Below, one piece after another: positions 31,380 through 39,378 of a DNA stretch of 52,270 bases. A program made the translations under genes and the position numbers. The DNA is from a virus, in IMG/VR virus record IMGVR_UViG_3300032173_000009, positions 1 through 52,270 of that record. One strand, given 5' to 3'. Position 1 is the first letter of the stretch. The number at the start of each line of letters is the position of its first letter. A model generated the notes under the pieces. That model worked only from the letters and a program-made list of their open reading frames with translations, did no database searches and had not been told where the DNA came from.

Positions 31380-32213
31380 ATGCCCAAGATAGGATTCATT
31401 CAGGACTTTAGGCTGGCTGCGAGGCCTGGGGGGGCGCAGGAAGTTGCTGAAGAGATATTGCGTCGCTCTCCTTCGGCCACCAGCACGGTCGTTTACTGCC
31501 CGCCAGGGCAGGTGAAAGGGGCGACCTGCGACGGGTATCTTGTAGGCAACTTCCTGCGCTATACTCCTGAGGAGATGGAGGAGGTCCTCTCCAAGCCCTT
31601 TGCCGTTTACGTCTTCGGCTGGTGGGCGGATAGCCACCCACTGCAGGACCGCTACCGGCAGCGCCTCATCGAGGAGGCCGGGCTAGTCGTCTGGGATTCG
31701 CCCTTCCACAAGGACTACTTTCTGAAACTCTGGCCACTGGAGCCCAAGGGCCGGGTGGAGGTCGTTCCCTGTCCAATGGACTACCGGGGTCTGCTTGAGG
31801 TGAATCCTCCACCCCTTGACGTTAGGCCGACGGACTGTCTGTGGTGGGGCGAGTTGCACCCGTTCCAAGGCTTCGATGTCTCGTGCAGATGGGCTGAGAA
31901 CAATGAGCGGCACCTGAACCTTTTCGGTATCGGGCAGTTTCCAGCACCCACTCAGTTTGTCCATCCACAAGGCACGTTTGCCTCTGACCAGCGGACGCGG
32001 ATACTCTACGACCACAGGTGCTTCCCTTACTTCCCACGCCGGCCGAGTGGCTTCTCGCTGGCGATGCTGGAGGCTTACCTAGCAGGGCTGGAGCTGGTCT
32101 ACTCAGGCCGCATTGGTATCTTCTCATTCAAGAAACCGCTGGAAGCGGTGGCTGAGGATTGCTGCCAAGCTGGCGAGCGCCTGTGGCAGCTAGTGGAAGG
32201 AGCCTTATCGTGA
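31380..32213 (+). CDS. Glycosyltransferase-like protein (GT4-type C-terminus)
   Basis: 277 residues. N-terminal KIGFIQDFRLAARPGGAQEV resembles the nucleotide-sugar acceptor half of GT-B enzymes. The later FPRRPSGFSLAMLEAYLAGL carries the P...G-F-S...E pattern of the GT4 donor site. The sequence is short for a full GT-B, so one lobe may be reduced. First of a five-gene sugar/radical-SAM block that interrupts the virion genes. AAAGGAGTC lies before ATG 31380. Confidence 0.65.
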   Translation: MPKIGFIQDFRLAARPGGAQEVAEEILRRSPSATSTVVYCPPGQVKGATCDGYLVGNFLRYTPEEMEEVLSKPFAVYVFGWWADSHPLQDRYRQRLIEEAGLVVWDSPFHKDYFLKLWPLEPKGRVEVVPCPMDYRGLLEVNPPPLDVRPTDCLWWGELHPFQGFDVSCRWAENNERHLNLFGIGQFPAPTQFVHPQGTFASDQRTRILYDHRCFPYFPRRPSGFSLAMLEAYLAGLELVYSGRIGIFSFKKPLEAVAEDCCQAGERLWQLVEGALS

Positions 32214-33541
32214 GAGTCCTTCTCGTTAATCCCTACACACCTTACCTCTGGGCGCCGAGGATGATGCCGATGCTGGGTATTCTTCATATTGCCTCTGCTC
32301 TCAGAACCTGGGCCGGTGTTGAGCCTGAGTTTTGGGACTGTAACTACCACAAAGGCGACCCCCCTGCCTGTGACATTCTCATGGTGACGGCCAACTCAGG
32401 CACCTATGCTGAGGCTGAGCGCCTTGCTCGGAGAATCCCTGCCAGACTCACGGTGGTGGGCGGTCCCCACCCAACGAGTATGCCGGAGCAGTGCCTCACA
32501 AGCAAGTCTCCGTTCGGCGTGGCGGTGATGGGAGAGGGGGAAGAGACAGCCGCTGCCATCGTCAACCGCTGGCGAGTCCACCAAAGCAGGTACGACTTAG
32601 CAGACATAGGGGGACTAGCCCTGCGCTTACCTGACGGACGGGTTAAGCGCAACCCACTCCGCCCCCTGCTAGATATCAACCGCATTCCCTGGCCAGCCTA
32701 CGACCTCTGGCCGGAGCTGGGTGACGTGTCTGTTGTGGATTCTAAGGGGCACCCTGCTGGTCCTGGCTGCTCCTTCTTTACCAGCCGAGGATGTCCGTTC
32801 GACTGCAATTTCTGCGACCTTGAGATGTGGCGGCGGACAGTTAGGTTCCGGGAAGTGAAGGACTGTCTGGCTGAGATTGACTACCTGAGGGAACGTTTTG
32901 GCATAACTCACCTGCGTATCCAGGACGATACCTGCAACTTGAGGAAGGACCGCTGGGCTGAGTTGTGCCAGGGCTTCAAGGAGAGGGGCCTCACCTGGCG
33001 GGCGCACACCCGGACAGACCATGTCAGCCTTGAAGAGTTCAAGATGATAGCCGACTGCGGCTGCGTCGAGATTGGGCTTGGTATCGAGTCAGGTAGCCAG
33101 AAGATGCTCGACCTAATGAACAAGCGTAACACGGTTGAGAATCATGCCAATGCCATTGCTTGGGCCAAGGAGGCAGGGCTACACCCCAGGGCCTACATCA
33201 TCATCGGCTTTCCTGGCGAGACCTGGGAGACCTGTCGAGAGACAGTCGCCTTCCTGAAAGAAACGCGTCCTCACCAAGTGACTTTCTCAACCTTTGTTCC
33301 CTACCCCGGCTGCGCGGTTTGGCGTAGTCCAGAGAAGTTCGGGGTCACTATCCGCAGCCAGGACTGGGACAAGTACTGGTTGATAGGGCTGGAGGAGACA
33401 GAGGAGGGCTTCATCGCTGAGTATCCAGAGATGCCGAGGGAGGAGCTGGTAAAGGCTCGCCGCTGGATGCTGAACGAGTTTGAGAAGGAGTTCGGCTCAC
33501 GTGACCGCAGGTCAGAAATGGAGTGTGCCTGCAGTGAATGA
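32210..33541 (+). CDS. B12-binding-domain radical SAM enzyme
   Basis: 443 residues. The N-terminal 150 residues (RVLLVNPYTPYLWAP, ILMVTANSGTYAEAERLAR, LTVVGGPHPTSMPEQ) form a B12-binding-type domain. The radical SAM core follows: SRGCPFDCNFCDLEM supplies C-x3-C-x2-C near residue 195, then GIESGSQKML and AYIIIGFPGETWE. Such class B enzymes methylate unactivated carbons or remodel sugars, lipids or antibiotics; the substrate is unknown. GTG 32210 overlaps the previous stop (GTGA). Unusual as phage cargo. Confidence 0.85.
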   Translation: MRVLLVNPYTPYLWAPRMMPMLGILHIASALRTWAGVEPEFWDCNYHKGDPPACDILMVTANSGTYAEAERLARRIPARLTVVGGPHPTSMPEQCLTSKSPFGVAVMGEGEETAAAIVNRWRVHQSRYDLADIGGLALRLPDGRVKRNPLRPLLDINRIPWPAYDLWPELGDVSVVDSKGHPAGPGCSFFTSRGCPFDCNFCDLEMWRRTVRFREVKDCLAEIDYLRERFGITHLRIQDDTCNLRKDRWAELCQGFKERGLTWRAHTRTDHVSLEEFKMIADCGCVEIGLGIESGSQKMLDLMNKRNTVENHANAIAWAKEAGLHPRAYIIIGFPGETWETCRETVAFLKETRPHQVTFSTFVPYPGCAVWRSPEKFGVTIRSQDWDKYWLIGLEETEEGFIAEYPEMPREELVKARRWMLNEFEKEFGSRDRRSEMECACSE

Positions 33542-34250
33542 CCGCCTGACTAAGCTGCCGGCTTTGGAGATGCCGGTGCCAATGTGGAATAAGCCGTACG
33601 ACCCTAAAGAGATGCGCTACTTGTGGGAGGAGACCGCACTGCTGCTCTCGGAGACCGAGCTTATGCCAGTGGACGGCAATCGTTTCTGGGAATATGGCCG
33701 GGTACTCAACTTCTGTAGCCACCATTTGGCTTGCCCCTGCCAGGTCTTAGATGTCGGCGGTGCAGGGTCAACGCTGCCTGCTGCCATTACTTGTTTGGGC
33801 CACACTGTCATTGTGCTCGACATCAATCCCGAAGGGGCCAGCAAGGTGGCCGATCTTCGCTCTGCGGGGTACGACCGGGTCTTCTGGCGTTATGGTCGTG
33901 CCGAGGACCTTCCCTTCCCTGACGGGGTCTTCGATTGCGTGGCCTGTATCTCAGTGCTTGAGCACCTATCAGATGACAGGCCAGCGCTCAAGGAGATGGT
34001 GCGAGTGCTAAAGCCGAAAGGCTACCTTGTCCTGAGCTTTGACTTCGTAAAAGAGGCCCGTGCGCCCAGCCGTCACCAGCTCCATCTCTATTCTGAGGCC
34101 GAGGTGCTAGACCTCATCGGGTGGCTGGATATGCAAGGACTGGAGCCGGTCGAGCCCTATGACTACAGCTATGCTGGCGAGCACATCCACTGTTATGGCG
34201 ACCATGATAGCGTCTGCAACGGAGCAATGCTGATATGTCAGAAGAGCTAA
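33501..34250 (+). CDS. Class I SAM-dependent methyltransferase
   Basis: 249 residues. VLDVGGAGSTLPAAI near residue 75 is the SAM-binding motif I, VIVLDINPEGAS motif post-I, and YGRAEDLPFPDGVFDCVACI then SVLEHL complete the family 11-like core. It may methylate a sugar or the product of the radical SAM enzyme. GTG 33501, 12 bases after GAAGGAG, is the preferred start; it overlaps the upstream gene by 41 bases. Ends in overlap with the next glycosyltransferase. Confidence 0.8.
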   Translation: MTAGQKWSVPAVNDRLTKLPALEMPVPMWNKPYDPKEMRYLWEETALLLSETELMPVDGNRFWEYGRVLNFCSHHLACPCQVLDVGGAGSTLPAAITCLGHTVIVLDINPEGASKVADLRSAGYDRVFWRYGRAEDLPFPDGVFDCVACISVLEHLSDDRPALKEMVRVLKPKGYLVLSFDFVKEARAPSRHQLHLYSEAEVLDLIGWLDMQGLEPVEPYDYSYAGEHIHCYGDHDSVCNGAMLICQKS

Positions 34251-35203
34251 GGGTCACCATAGTCAGCTCTTGGGACGAGCGCTGCGGCAATGCGGTCTAT
34301 GCGGAGAACCTCGCCAAGTCGCTCACTCCCTACCCAGTCAAGGTCATAGTCGTGCCAGCCAGCGCCTCTCCTTATGGCTTTGAGGGGCTAGGCATGGACG
34401 TGGCCATCTTCAACTATGCCAGCGGCATGACCATGAACCCGTTGTGGGTTGATGCCTTCCCTCGGTTTTCTGTGAAGAAGGTGCTAATCAAGCAGGAGAC
34501 GACCATCGACAGAAACCGCTCGTCCTTCACGGACGCCTTCAACGCCGTTGTGGTGCACCACAAGGAGGTAGTGCACGAGGCGTCTAACTTCCACTACATC
34601 CCGCATGGCATTCTTGAGGTTGAGGACCTCGCTCCACCGCCAGTTGGACTAGTGGTTGGCACGGCTGGCATTCCTCACCCATGGAAGGGTCACGTTGGTA
34701 TCTGCAAAGCCGTCGCCCTGATCCCTGAGGCCAAGGCCTTCTTCCTCATGCCTGAGAGTCGTCATGGCGACGCTAAGGGAATCGCCGCTGCCTGCCGAGA
34801 AGTTCTACCACCAGAGCGCCTCACCATCGTTCACGACTGGCTGCCGAACACTGAGGTTGTGAGGGTGCTAGCCAGGGAGACGTCAGTCTGCGCTTTCGGT
34901 GACACTTCCTGGTATTGGGCAGCCGGTGTATCAGGCTGCGTTCGGCTGGCTACTGCTGCCCACCGACCTGTCGTAGTGCCTGACATCTGGCACTTCCGAG
35001 ACATCAAGGAGCATGCCTACGTATGTGACACAAGAAACAGCAGTGAGTTAGCTGAGACGCTCAAGCGGGCATACTCCTGGGCGGTGACCACGCAGTTGGA
35101 TACCTGGACTCCGCTGCTACAGGAGATGGGCTGGTCGGTGGTAGGTAGGGAATTCTATGAGCTACTGCTAAGAGTAGCAGAGAAGAAAGGAGTCACAGTT
35201 TGA
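34235..35203 (+). CDS. Glycosyltransferase-like protein
   Basis: 322 residues. LRVTIVSSWDERCGNAVYAENLAKSL is the nucleotide-fold opening typical of GT4 enzymes, and the middle has GTAGIPHPWKGH. The C-terminal half has CAFGDTSWYWAAGVSGCVRL in place of a classical E-x7-E donor site, so the donor-binding residues are atypical. Co-translated with the methyltransferase (16-base overlap) and with the next glycosyltransferase. Confidence 0.65.
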   Translation: MSEELRVTIVSSWDERCGNAVYAENLAKSLTPYPVKVIVVPASASPYGFEGLGMDVAIFNYASGMTMNPLWVDAFPRFSVKKVLIKQETTIDRNRSSFTDAFNAVVVHHKEVVHEASNFHYIPHGILEVEDLAPPPVGLVVGTAGIPHPWKGHVGICKAVALIPEAKAFFLMPESRHGDAKGIAAACREVLPPERLTIVHDWLPNTEVVRVLARETSVCAFGDTSWYWAAGVSGCVRLATAAHRPVVVPDIWHFRDIKEHAYVCDTRNSSELAETLKRAYSWAVTTQLDTWTPLLQEMGWSVVGREFYELLLRVAEKKGVTV

Positions 35204-36459
35204 AGCCTCTGAGAATACTGTACATGGCCAACGCACCCTGGTGCGGGACTGGCTATGGTACGCAGTCGAACAGCCTCTTGCCCCGCCTTAGCCGCCTGGA
35301 CTCCGTGGATGATGCTGCCATGTTCGCTTTCTACGGAGTCCAGGGTGGCATCACGAGGCAGCATATCGGCAACGAGCAGGCTGGGTATATGGACCTGACC
35401 TGCTACCCGCTCAAGGCCGATATGTGGGGCAACGACATCGTGACGACCTGGGCGCATGACTTCAAGGCCGACCTGATTGTGACGCTGGTGGACATCTGGG
35501 TCCTTGATGTGGTTCAGTATGGAGCCAGTGGCTTCTACTGGCTGCCTTGGATGCCTATCGACCATGACCCAGTCCCTCCCGATGTGCTAGAGCACTGCAA
35601 GGCAGCTTACCTACCCCTCACCTACACTCGCTTTGCTGAGAAGGAGCTCTGGCGCAATGGGGTAGAGAATGCTTACATTCCTCACGGTATTGAGAGCCAA
35701 GTCTTCGAGCCTCTGCCACAGGACGAGAGGGAGAAGTGTAAGGAGATGCTGGGCTTTCCTCCTGACTGCTTCCTTGTAGGCTGCGTGGGAGCGAACAAGG
35801 GCTGGCCTGACCGCAAGGGCTTCCAGTGGCTCTTTGAAGCCTTCCAGCGATTCTCCAGCCGTCACGAGAAGGCTCGCCTCTATGTCCATAGCATAGTCGA
35901 GCGCATTTATGGCGGCCCAGACCTTGTGGGCATGGCAAGGGTCTCTGGCATAGCTGAGCAGACGCGCTTCCCTATGCCAAACAAGGTACTCCTCAACTGT
36001 CCGACCGAGTGGATGGTGAGGATGTATAACGCTTTCGACGTGTTCTGCTTGCCGACGATGGGTGAAGGCTTTGGCATCCCCCTCCTGGAAGCACAGGCCT
36101 GCGGCTGTCCGGTTATCACCACTGACTTCGCTGGGGGTGCTGAGTTGGCTCGTGAGACTGGCTGGCTTGTTCCACTAGCAGCGAAGTTTATGACTCCCTT
36201 GCTGAGCTGGCAAGCTGTTCCTTCGGTAGAGGGGCTGGAGATATGCCTGGATGCTGCCTATGACGATGCCAAGAACCCGCTACGCCGGCAGCGAGCACGC
36301 GAGTTCTCCCTACAGTACGACTGGGATGAAGTAGCCCAGAAACAGTGGACACCGCTTCTGGCGGAACTAGCAGAACGTATCGAGCCTAAGACGATTCGGA
36401 GAGAGCCGTGTCTTACTCAGCCTATGAGCTTACAGCCGGAACTAGTTGCCTCAACCTAG
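35200..36459 (+). CDS. GT4-family glycosyltransferase
   Basis: 419 residues. N-terminal KPLRILYMANAPWCGTGYGT, then YIPHGIESQVFEPL and the donor-binding PTMGEGFGIPLLEAQACGCP with ITTDFAGGAELA, the E-x7-E region of GT4 retaining enzymes. Full-length GT-B fold. It probably transfers sugars to virion protein, modified DNA or host glycan; the target cannot be told. TTG 35200 is preceded by AGAAAGGAG. Its last 52 bases overlap the next connector gene. Confidence 0.85.
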   Translation: MKPLRILYMANAPWCGTGYGTQSNSLLPRLSRLDSVDDAAMFAFYGVQGGITRQHIGNEQAGYMDLTCYPLKADMWGNDIVTTWAHDFKADLIVTLVDIWVLDVVQYGASGFYWLPWMPIDHDPVPPDVLEHCKAAYLPLTYTRFAEKELWRNGVENAYIPHGIESQVFEPLPQDEREKCKEMLGFPPDCFLVGCVGANKGWPDRKGFQWLFEAFQRFSSRHEKARLYVHSIVERIYGGPDLVGMARVSGIAEQTRFPMPNKVLLNCPTEWMVRMYNAFDVFCLPTMGEGFGIPLLEAQACGCPVITTDFAGGAELARETGWLVPLAAKFMTPLLSWQAVPSVEGLEICLDAAYDDAKNPLRRQRAREFSLQYDWDEVAQKQWTPLLAELAERIEPKTIRREPCLTQPMSLQPELVAST

Positions 36460-36971
36460 TTGAAGCCTACTGCCGTCACTTGACTGAGGGTGGGAAGTTC
36501 TCAGATACCTCCTCTCCCTCGCTCAGTCAGGTGGAGAGCGTGCTGACGCAAGTCTACTACCGGCTCCAGGCTCACCTTGCCCAGTCCGGCTACGGCACAG
36601 CGCAAACGCTGAGCCCTGTGGTTTCCTACCTTGAGCACCTTAACGCTATTGGTGCTGTTGTCCAGATTGAGCTTATGCACCCGATCTCCAGCGGTGAGCG
36701 AGAGGCCAACCTGCGTTACCGAGAGTTCAAGGCTCAGTGGGAGGCTGACACGGCCTTCCTGGCAACGAGTGGCTTCGCTGACCTTGGAGCTGCCCGTGCT
36801 GGGCAGGCTTCTGGTGATGCCCTTGTGCTTACGGGTGTGAGCTTGGCTGATAAGCAGGGCATCGAGTCCGATAGCGACTACCTTTTGCCTCGGTTCAGAC
36901 GGGGCTTTGGGATGCGGCAGGACCTCGGTGAGGGCCAGGTGGACACGGACAGAGATAGGCCAGGTACTTGA
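36408..36971 (+). CDS. Head-tail connector-like protein
   Basis: 187 residues. The N-terminus (SYSAYELTAGTSCLNLVEAY) and helical body (LTQVYYRLQAHLAQSGYG, LSPVVSYLEHLNAIGAVVQI) resemble adaptor or connector proteins found between capsid and tail genes. GTG 36408 overlaps the glycosyltransferase end. It resumes the virion gene order after the sugar cassette; the call is mainly positional. Confidence 0.55.
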   Translation: MSYSAYELTAGTSCLNLVEAYCRHLTEGGKFSDTSSPSLSQVESVLTQVYYRLQAHLAQSGYGTAQTLSPVVSYLEHLNAIGAVVQIELMHPISSGEREANLRYREFKAQWEADTAFLATSGFADLGAARAGQASGDALVLTGVSLADKQGIESDSDYLLPRFRRGFGMRQDLGEGQVDTDRDRPGT

Positions 36972-36972
36972 G

Positions 36973-37164
36973 ATGCTAGTCTTGACGAGGCACATAGACG
37001 AGTCAATTATCGCCAGTTTTGGCACTGTGGACCTTGAGATCACAGTCTTGGGTGTTTCTGACGGCTGGACCGGCCCGAAAGTGAAGATTGGCCTAGCGGC
37101 TCCAAGTGAAGTGGTCCTGCTGAGGCGGGAGGTGAGGGACAGGCAGTGTCCTACTCCGCAGTAG
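36973..37164 (+). CDS. csrA: CsrA/RsmA-like RNA-binding global regulator
   Basis: 63 residues. MLVLTRHIDESI, VDLEITVLGVSDG, VKIGLAAPSEVVLLRREV reproduce the CsrA fold: the leading LTR strand, the VTVLGV strand, the RIGI/APxEV motif (here KIGLAAPSEV) and the R-E helix. CsrA dimers bind GGA in mRNA leaders. GTG/ATG choice is clear: ATG 36973 gives the exact CsrA N-terminus. It is wedged between connector genes, with overlap into the next ORF. It could reprogram host translation or time late-gene translation. The two extra residues near the centre are a modest insertion. Confidence 0.88.
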   Translation: MLVLTRHIDESIIASFGTVDLEITVLGVSDGWTGPKVKIGLAAPSEVVLLRREVRDRQCPTPQ

Positions 37165-37592
37165 AAGCTGCACTCAAGGGCCAGATCGAGGCTATCACTA
37201 GCCCCAACCTGGCTGGGTGGGTAACCCAGGGTGACTTCCGCGTTCTCAATAAGGGAGCTACTTGGGCCGTGGTTTTAGTCTACGACAGCTTTGAGCATAG
37301 CCGTCTTGACTTCGGTGGCGACCACCAGTACCTTTGGCGGGTTCGCATCTTGCTCTTCGTCAGGTACCAGGACGATGTCCAGGTTCAGACTGACACGGAG
37401 ACAGCTCGGCAGGCTATCTTGGACCGGCTAGCTGAGTACCCGAAGCTGGGAGGAGTCTCAGGAGTTCTGGATGCTCTCGTCGTCTCTGGTACTTCGGAAC
37501 CTGACCGGTTCACAGTCGGGGAGATTAGTTTCTTTGCCGAAAGCCTGGTCTGTGAAGTCACGGAGGACGTAGAAGTGGCTGAGGCAGAGTAG
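37146..37592 (+). CDS. Tail terminator-like protein
   Basis: 148 residues. LKGQIEAITSPNLAGWVTQG, LDFGGDHQYLWRVRILLFVRYQDD and ETARQAILDRLAEYP match the layout of small tail terminator/completion proteins (strand-rich core, helix, strand). It follows the connector gene and precedes the tail tube genes, the usual slot. GTG 37146 overlaps csrA by 19 bases. Confidence 0.65.
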   Translation: MSYSAVEAALKGQIEAITSPNLAGWVTQGDFRVLNKGATWAVVLVYDSFEHSRLDFGGDHQYLWRVRILLFVRYQDDVQVQTDTETARQAILDRLAEYPKLGGVSGVLDALVVSGTSEPDRFTVGEISFFAESLVCEVTEDVEVAEAE

Positions 37593-37601
37593 GAGGGGTC
37601 T

Positions 37602-38303
37602 ATGGCGAAAAAGCACGGCAAGGAAACAGTCGTCCTGGTGGACGGCTACGATGTGACAGGGCAGAGCAGTGCTCTTGACGTGACCAATGCAATGGACACG
37701 CAGGAGGTCACGGCCTTTGGCGACCAGCAGAAGAGTTACGTCGTTGGGGCTGTGGATGGGAAGATCAGTCAGAAGGGCTTCCTGACGGATGGCACTGCGG
37801 AAGCTCACGATGTCCTAAGGCAGCGTATTGGAAGCGCCGTGGTCTTCTTAGCTCACTATGGGACAGTCACCGGTGCCTATGGCTGGGGAGGCAGTGCTGA
37901 GCTGAATACGGCCTATGGAGTCTCAGGCGGGGCTGGTGCTCCAGTGACCTTCTCGGCGGACTACAACTTTGGCCTCTATGGAGGCCAGCCCATCAAGATG
38001 ATGCGCTGCCACGCCGAAGGTGCTGGGACGAGAGGAGCGGGTACAGCCAACGAGACGCCCAGCAACGCCGGTGCCCGAGCCTTTCTCCACATTCTGAGTA
38101 TCAGCTCAGGGACTCCAACGGTAGCTCTCCAGCACGGAACGGCAAGCACTGAGGCAGCCTTCTCGAACCTCGCTTCCTTTGGGGCGGTGGCCGCTGCTCC
38201 TTATGCAGCGGGGACGGAAGTGACCGGAACGGTTAGGCAGTATCTCAGGGCGGTAGTAACAGGCGGGACCTGTACCTACGCCCTGGGTTACAGGAGGTTA
38301 TAA
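37602..38303 (+). CDS. Tail tube-like protein 1
   Basis: 233 residues. VVLVDGYDVTGQSSALDV and EVTAFGDQQKSYVVG, then DGKISQKGFL, followed by a repeated beta region and a glycine/threonine-rich C-terminus that looks like an added domain. The EVT-FGD-QKSY segment is shared with the next gene, so the two are paralogues. Tube or tube-decorating proteins are expected here, before the tape measure. AGGAGGGG precedes ATG 37602. Confidence 0.68.
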   Translation: MAKKHGKETVVLVDGYDVTGQSSALDVTNAMDTQEVTAFGDQQKSYVVGAVDGKISQKGFLTDGTAEAHDVLRQRIGSAVVFLAHYGTVTGAYGWGGSAELNTAYGVSGGAGAPVTFSADYNFGLYGGQPIKMMRCHAEGAGTRGAGTANETPSNAGARAFLHILSISSGTPTVALQHGTASTEAAFSNLASFGAVAAAPYAAGTEVTGTVRQYLRAVVTGGTCTYALGYRRL

Positions 38304-38732
38304 GTGGCAAAGTATCATGGCAGAAGCGTAGTCTTTACCATCGACGACAGTGGTGGGACGGTCAGGAACATCTCCAGCGATGTCGATAGCACCGATGCTC
38401 CCAGCACCATCGATACGGCTGAAGTGACAGGGTTTGGCGACGCGCAGAAGAGCTATGTCACTGGTCAGCAGGACCAGAAGGTGTCTATAAAAGGCAACTT
38501 CAATGACACGGCGCTTACCGGAGCGCACGCCGTCCTGTCGAGCCTTATCGGGGGCACAGCTGGCTATACCTTGCAGTTCATGCCAGCGGGCTCAGTGAGT
38601 GGCAAGCCCAAGCTCTATGGGGAGGTGCTGCTCACCAACTATAGCCTCTCGGCTGGAGTTGGTGGGGCTGTAACCTTCGCGGCTGACTTTGTACCAGTAG
38701 CTGGCGGAAGCATCGTCTGGGGCACGATCTAG
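38304..38732 (+). CDS. Tail tube-like protein 2 (paralogue of the previous gene)
   Basis: 142 residues. VVFTIDDSGGTVRNISSDVD, EVTGFGDAQKSYVTG, QKVSIKGNFND and GAVTFAADFVPVAGG align with the first part of the 37602 protein without its C-terminal extension. This shorter one is probably the major tube subunit and the longer one a variant with an extra domain. GTG 38304 is directly after the previous stop with AGGAGG inside the end of that gene. Confidence 0.7.
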   Translation: MAKYHGRSVVFTIDDSGGTVRNISSDVDSTDAPSTIDTAEVTGFGDAQKSYVTGQQDQKVSIKGNFNDTALTGAHAVLSSLIGGTAGYTLQFMPAGSVSGKPKLYGEVLLTNYSLSAGVGGAVTFAADFVPVAGGSIVWGTI

Positions 38733-38763
38733 CAGGAGCTAGACTGAGGAAAGGAGTCACAAG

Positions 38764-39096
38764 ATGAGTCATGCTGAGCGGCGGATGCCGGTCAAGCAGG
38801 CCAAGGTAGAGCTTGACGGCGAGTTCGGGGGCTGGTGGGCAGTAGTCCGCACCAATCCTCCATTCAAGGTCTGGGAGCAACTTCAGAGTGTAGAGGCGGT
38901 TCAGATCAAGGAGGCGCTGTATGAGCTGATCCTGGACTGGAACTTTGTCGATGAGGAGGGTAAGAAGCTCTCTGCTAAGCGGACCGACACCTACGATCCC
39001 ATTGGCGAAGTTCCCCTGGACCTCCTAACAGCGTTGATCGTGAAGGCAGGTGAGGCAATCTCACAGCCCCCTTTAGGGACCGAGATGACTTCATAG
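38764..39096 (+). CDS. Tail assembly chaperone, short form (gpG-like)
   Basis: 110 residues. It sits between the tube and the tape measure, the place of lambda gpG and its relatives. VELDGEFGGWWAVVRTNPPF and KEALYELILDWNFVDEEGK are a mixed fold; the end reads ISQPPLGTEMTS then stop. A slippery heptamer lies 21 bases before the stop, allowing a longer form (see 39069 and 39075). AAAGGAGTC precedes ATG 38764. Confidence 0.72.
   Translation: MSHAERRMPVKQAKVELDGEFGGWWAVVRTNPPFKVWEQLQSVEAVQIKEALYELILDWNFVDEEGKKLSAKRTDTYDPIGEVPLDLLTALIVKAGEAISQPPLGTEMTS
39069..39075 (+). promoter_or_regulatory. -1 ribosomal frameshift site CCCTTTA
   Basis: C-CCT-TTA in the frame of the chaperone gene is a canonical X-XXY-YYZ heptamer. 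Slipping back one base moves ribosomes into an open frame that continues to 39287 with protein-like sequence and no stop. This is the usual arrangement for the two tail assembly chaperone forms (lambda G and GT). Confidence 0.8.
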
Positions 39097-39287
39097 AGGC
39101 CTTCTGGACTGGAGAGGCCAGTGTGCCACACGGATACCTACGCTACAGGTTGTGCAAGCTCTTCGGACTAGCACCCAGTCAGCTAGACGATGAGCCAGCC
39201 GATGAGCTCTTGCAAGGCTTGTGGTTTGAGTCTGAACTCGACAGGCTGACAGCGGAGAAGTTGAAGGATGGCTCTGGGAACCTCTGA
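39075..39287 (+). CDS. Frameshift extension of the tail assembly chaperone (GT-like C-terminal part)
   Basis: After the -1 slip the frame adds about 70 residues: RDRDDFIEAFWTGEASVPHG, then RLCKLFGLAPSQLDDEPADE and QGLWFESELDRL. The region from 39075 to 39122 has no start codon for independent translation; a GTG at 39123 could give only the last 54 residues. Sense across the shift and the slippery heptamer point to a fused product with the 38764 protein. It overlaps the start of the remnant ORF at 39268. Confidence 0.75.
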   Translation, partial: RDRDDFIEAFWTGEASVPHGYLRYRLCKLFGLAPSQLDDEPADELLQGLWFESELDRLTAEKLKDGSGNL

Positions 39288-39378
39288 AGCTAAGCTGGAG
39301 GTCCTCCTCACTCTGGACGACAAGGCGTCGGCTGGTCTCCAGAAAGTAGTAGCACGTCAGGTCAAGGGGAGCACCTGA
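39268..39378 (+). pseudogene. Short ORF resembling the tape measure N-terminus (probable remnant)
   Basis: 36 residues, EAKLEVLLTLDDKASAGLQK. The full tape measure protein begins AKLTILIQAKDEASKVLGQV, so the two openings match in pattern. The ORF ends where the tape measure starts (TGATG). It looks like the beginning of an older tape measure cut by recombination when the present one was acquired. A functional leader peptide is the alternative. Confidence 0.5.
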
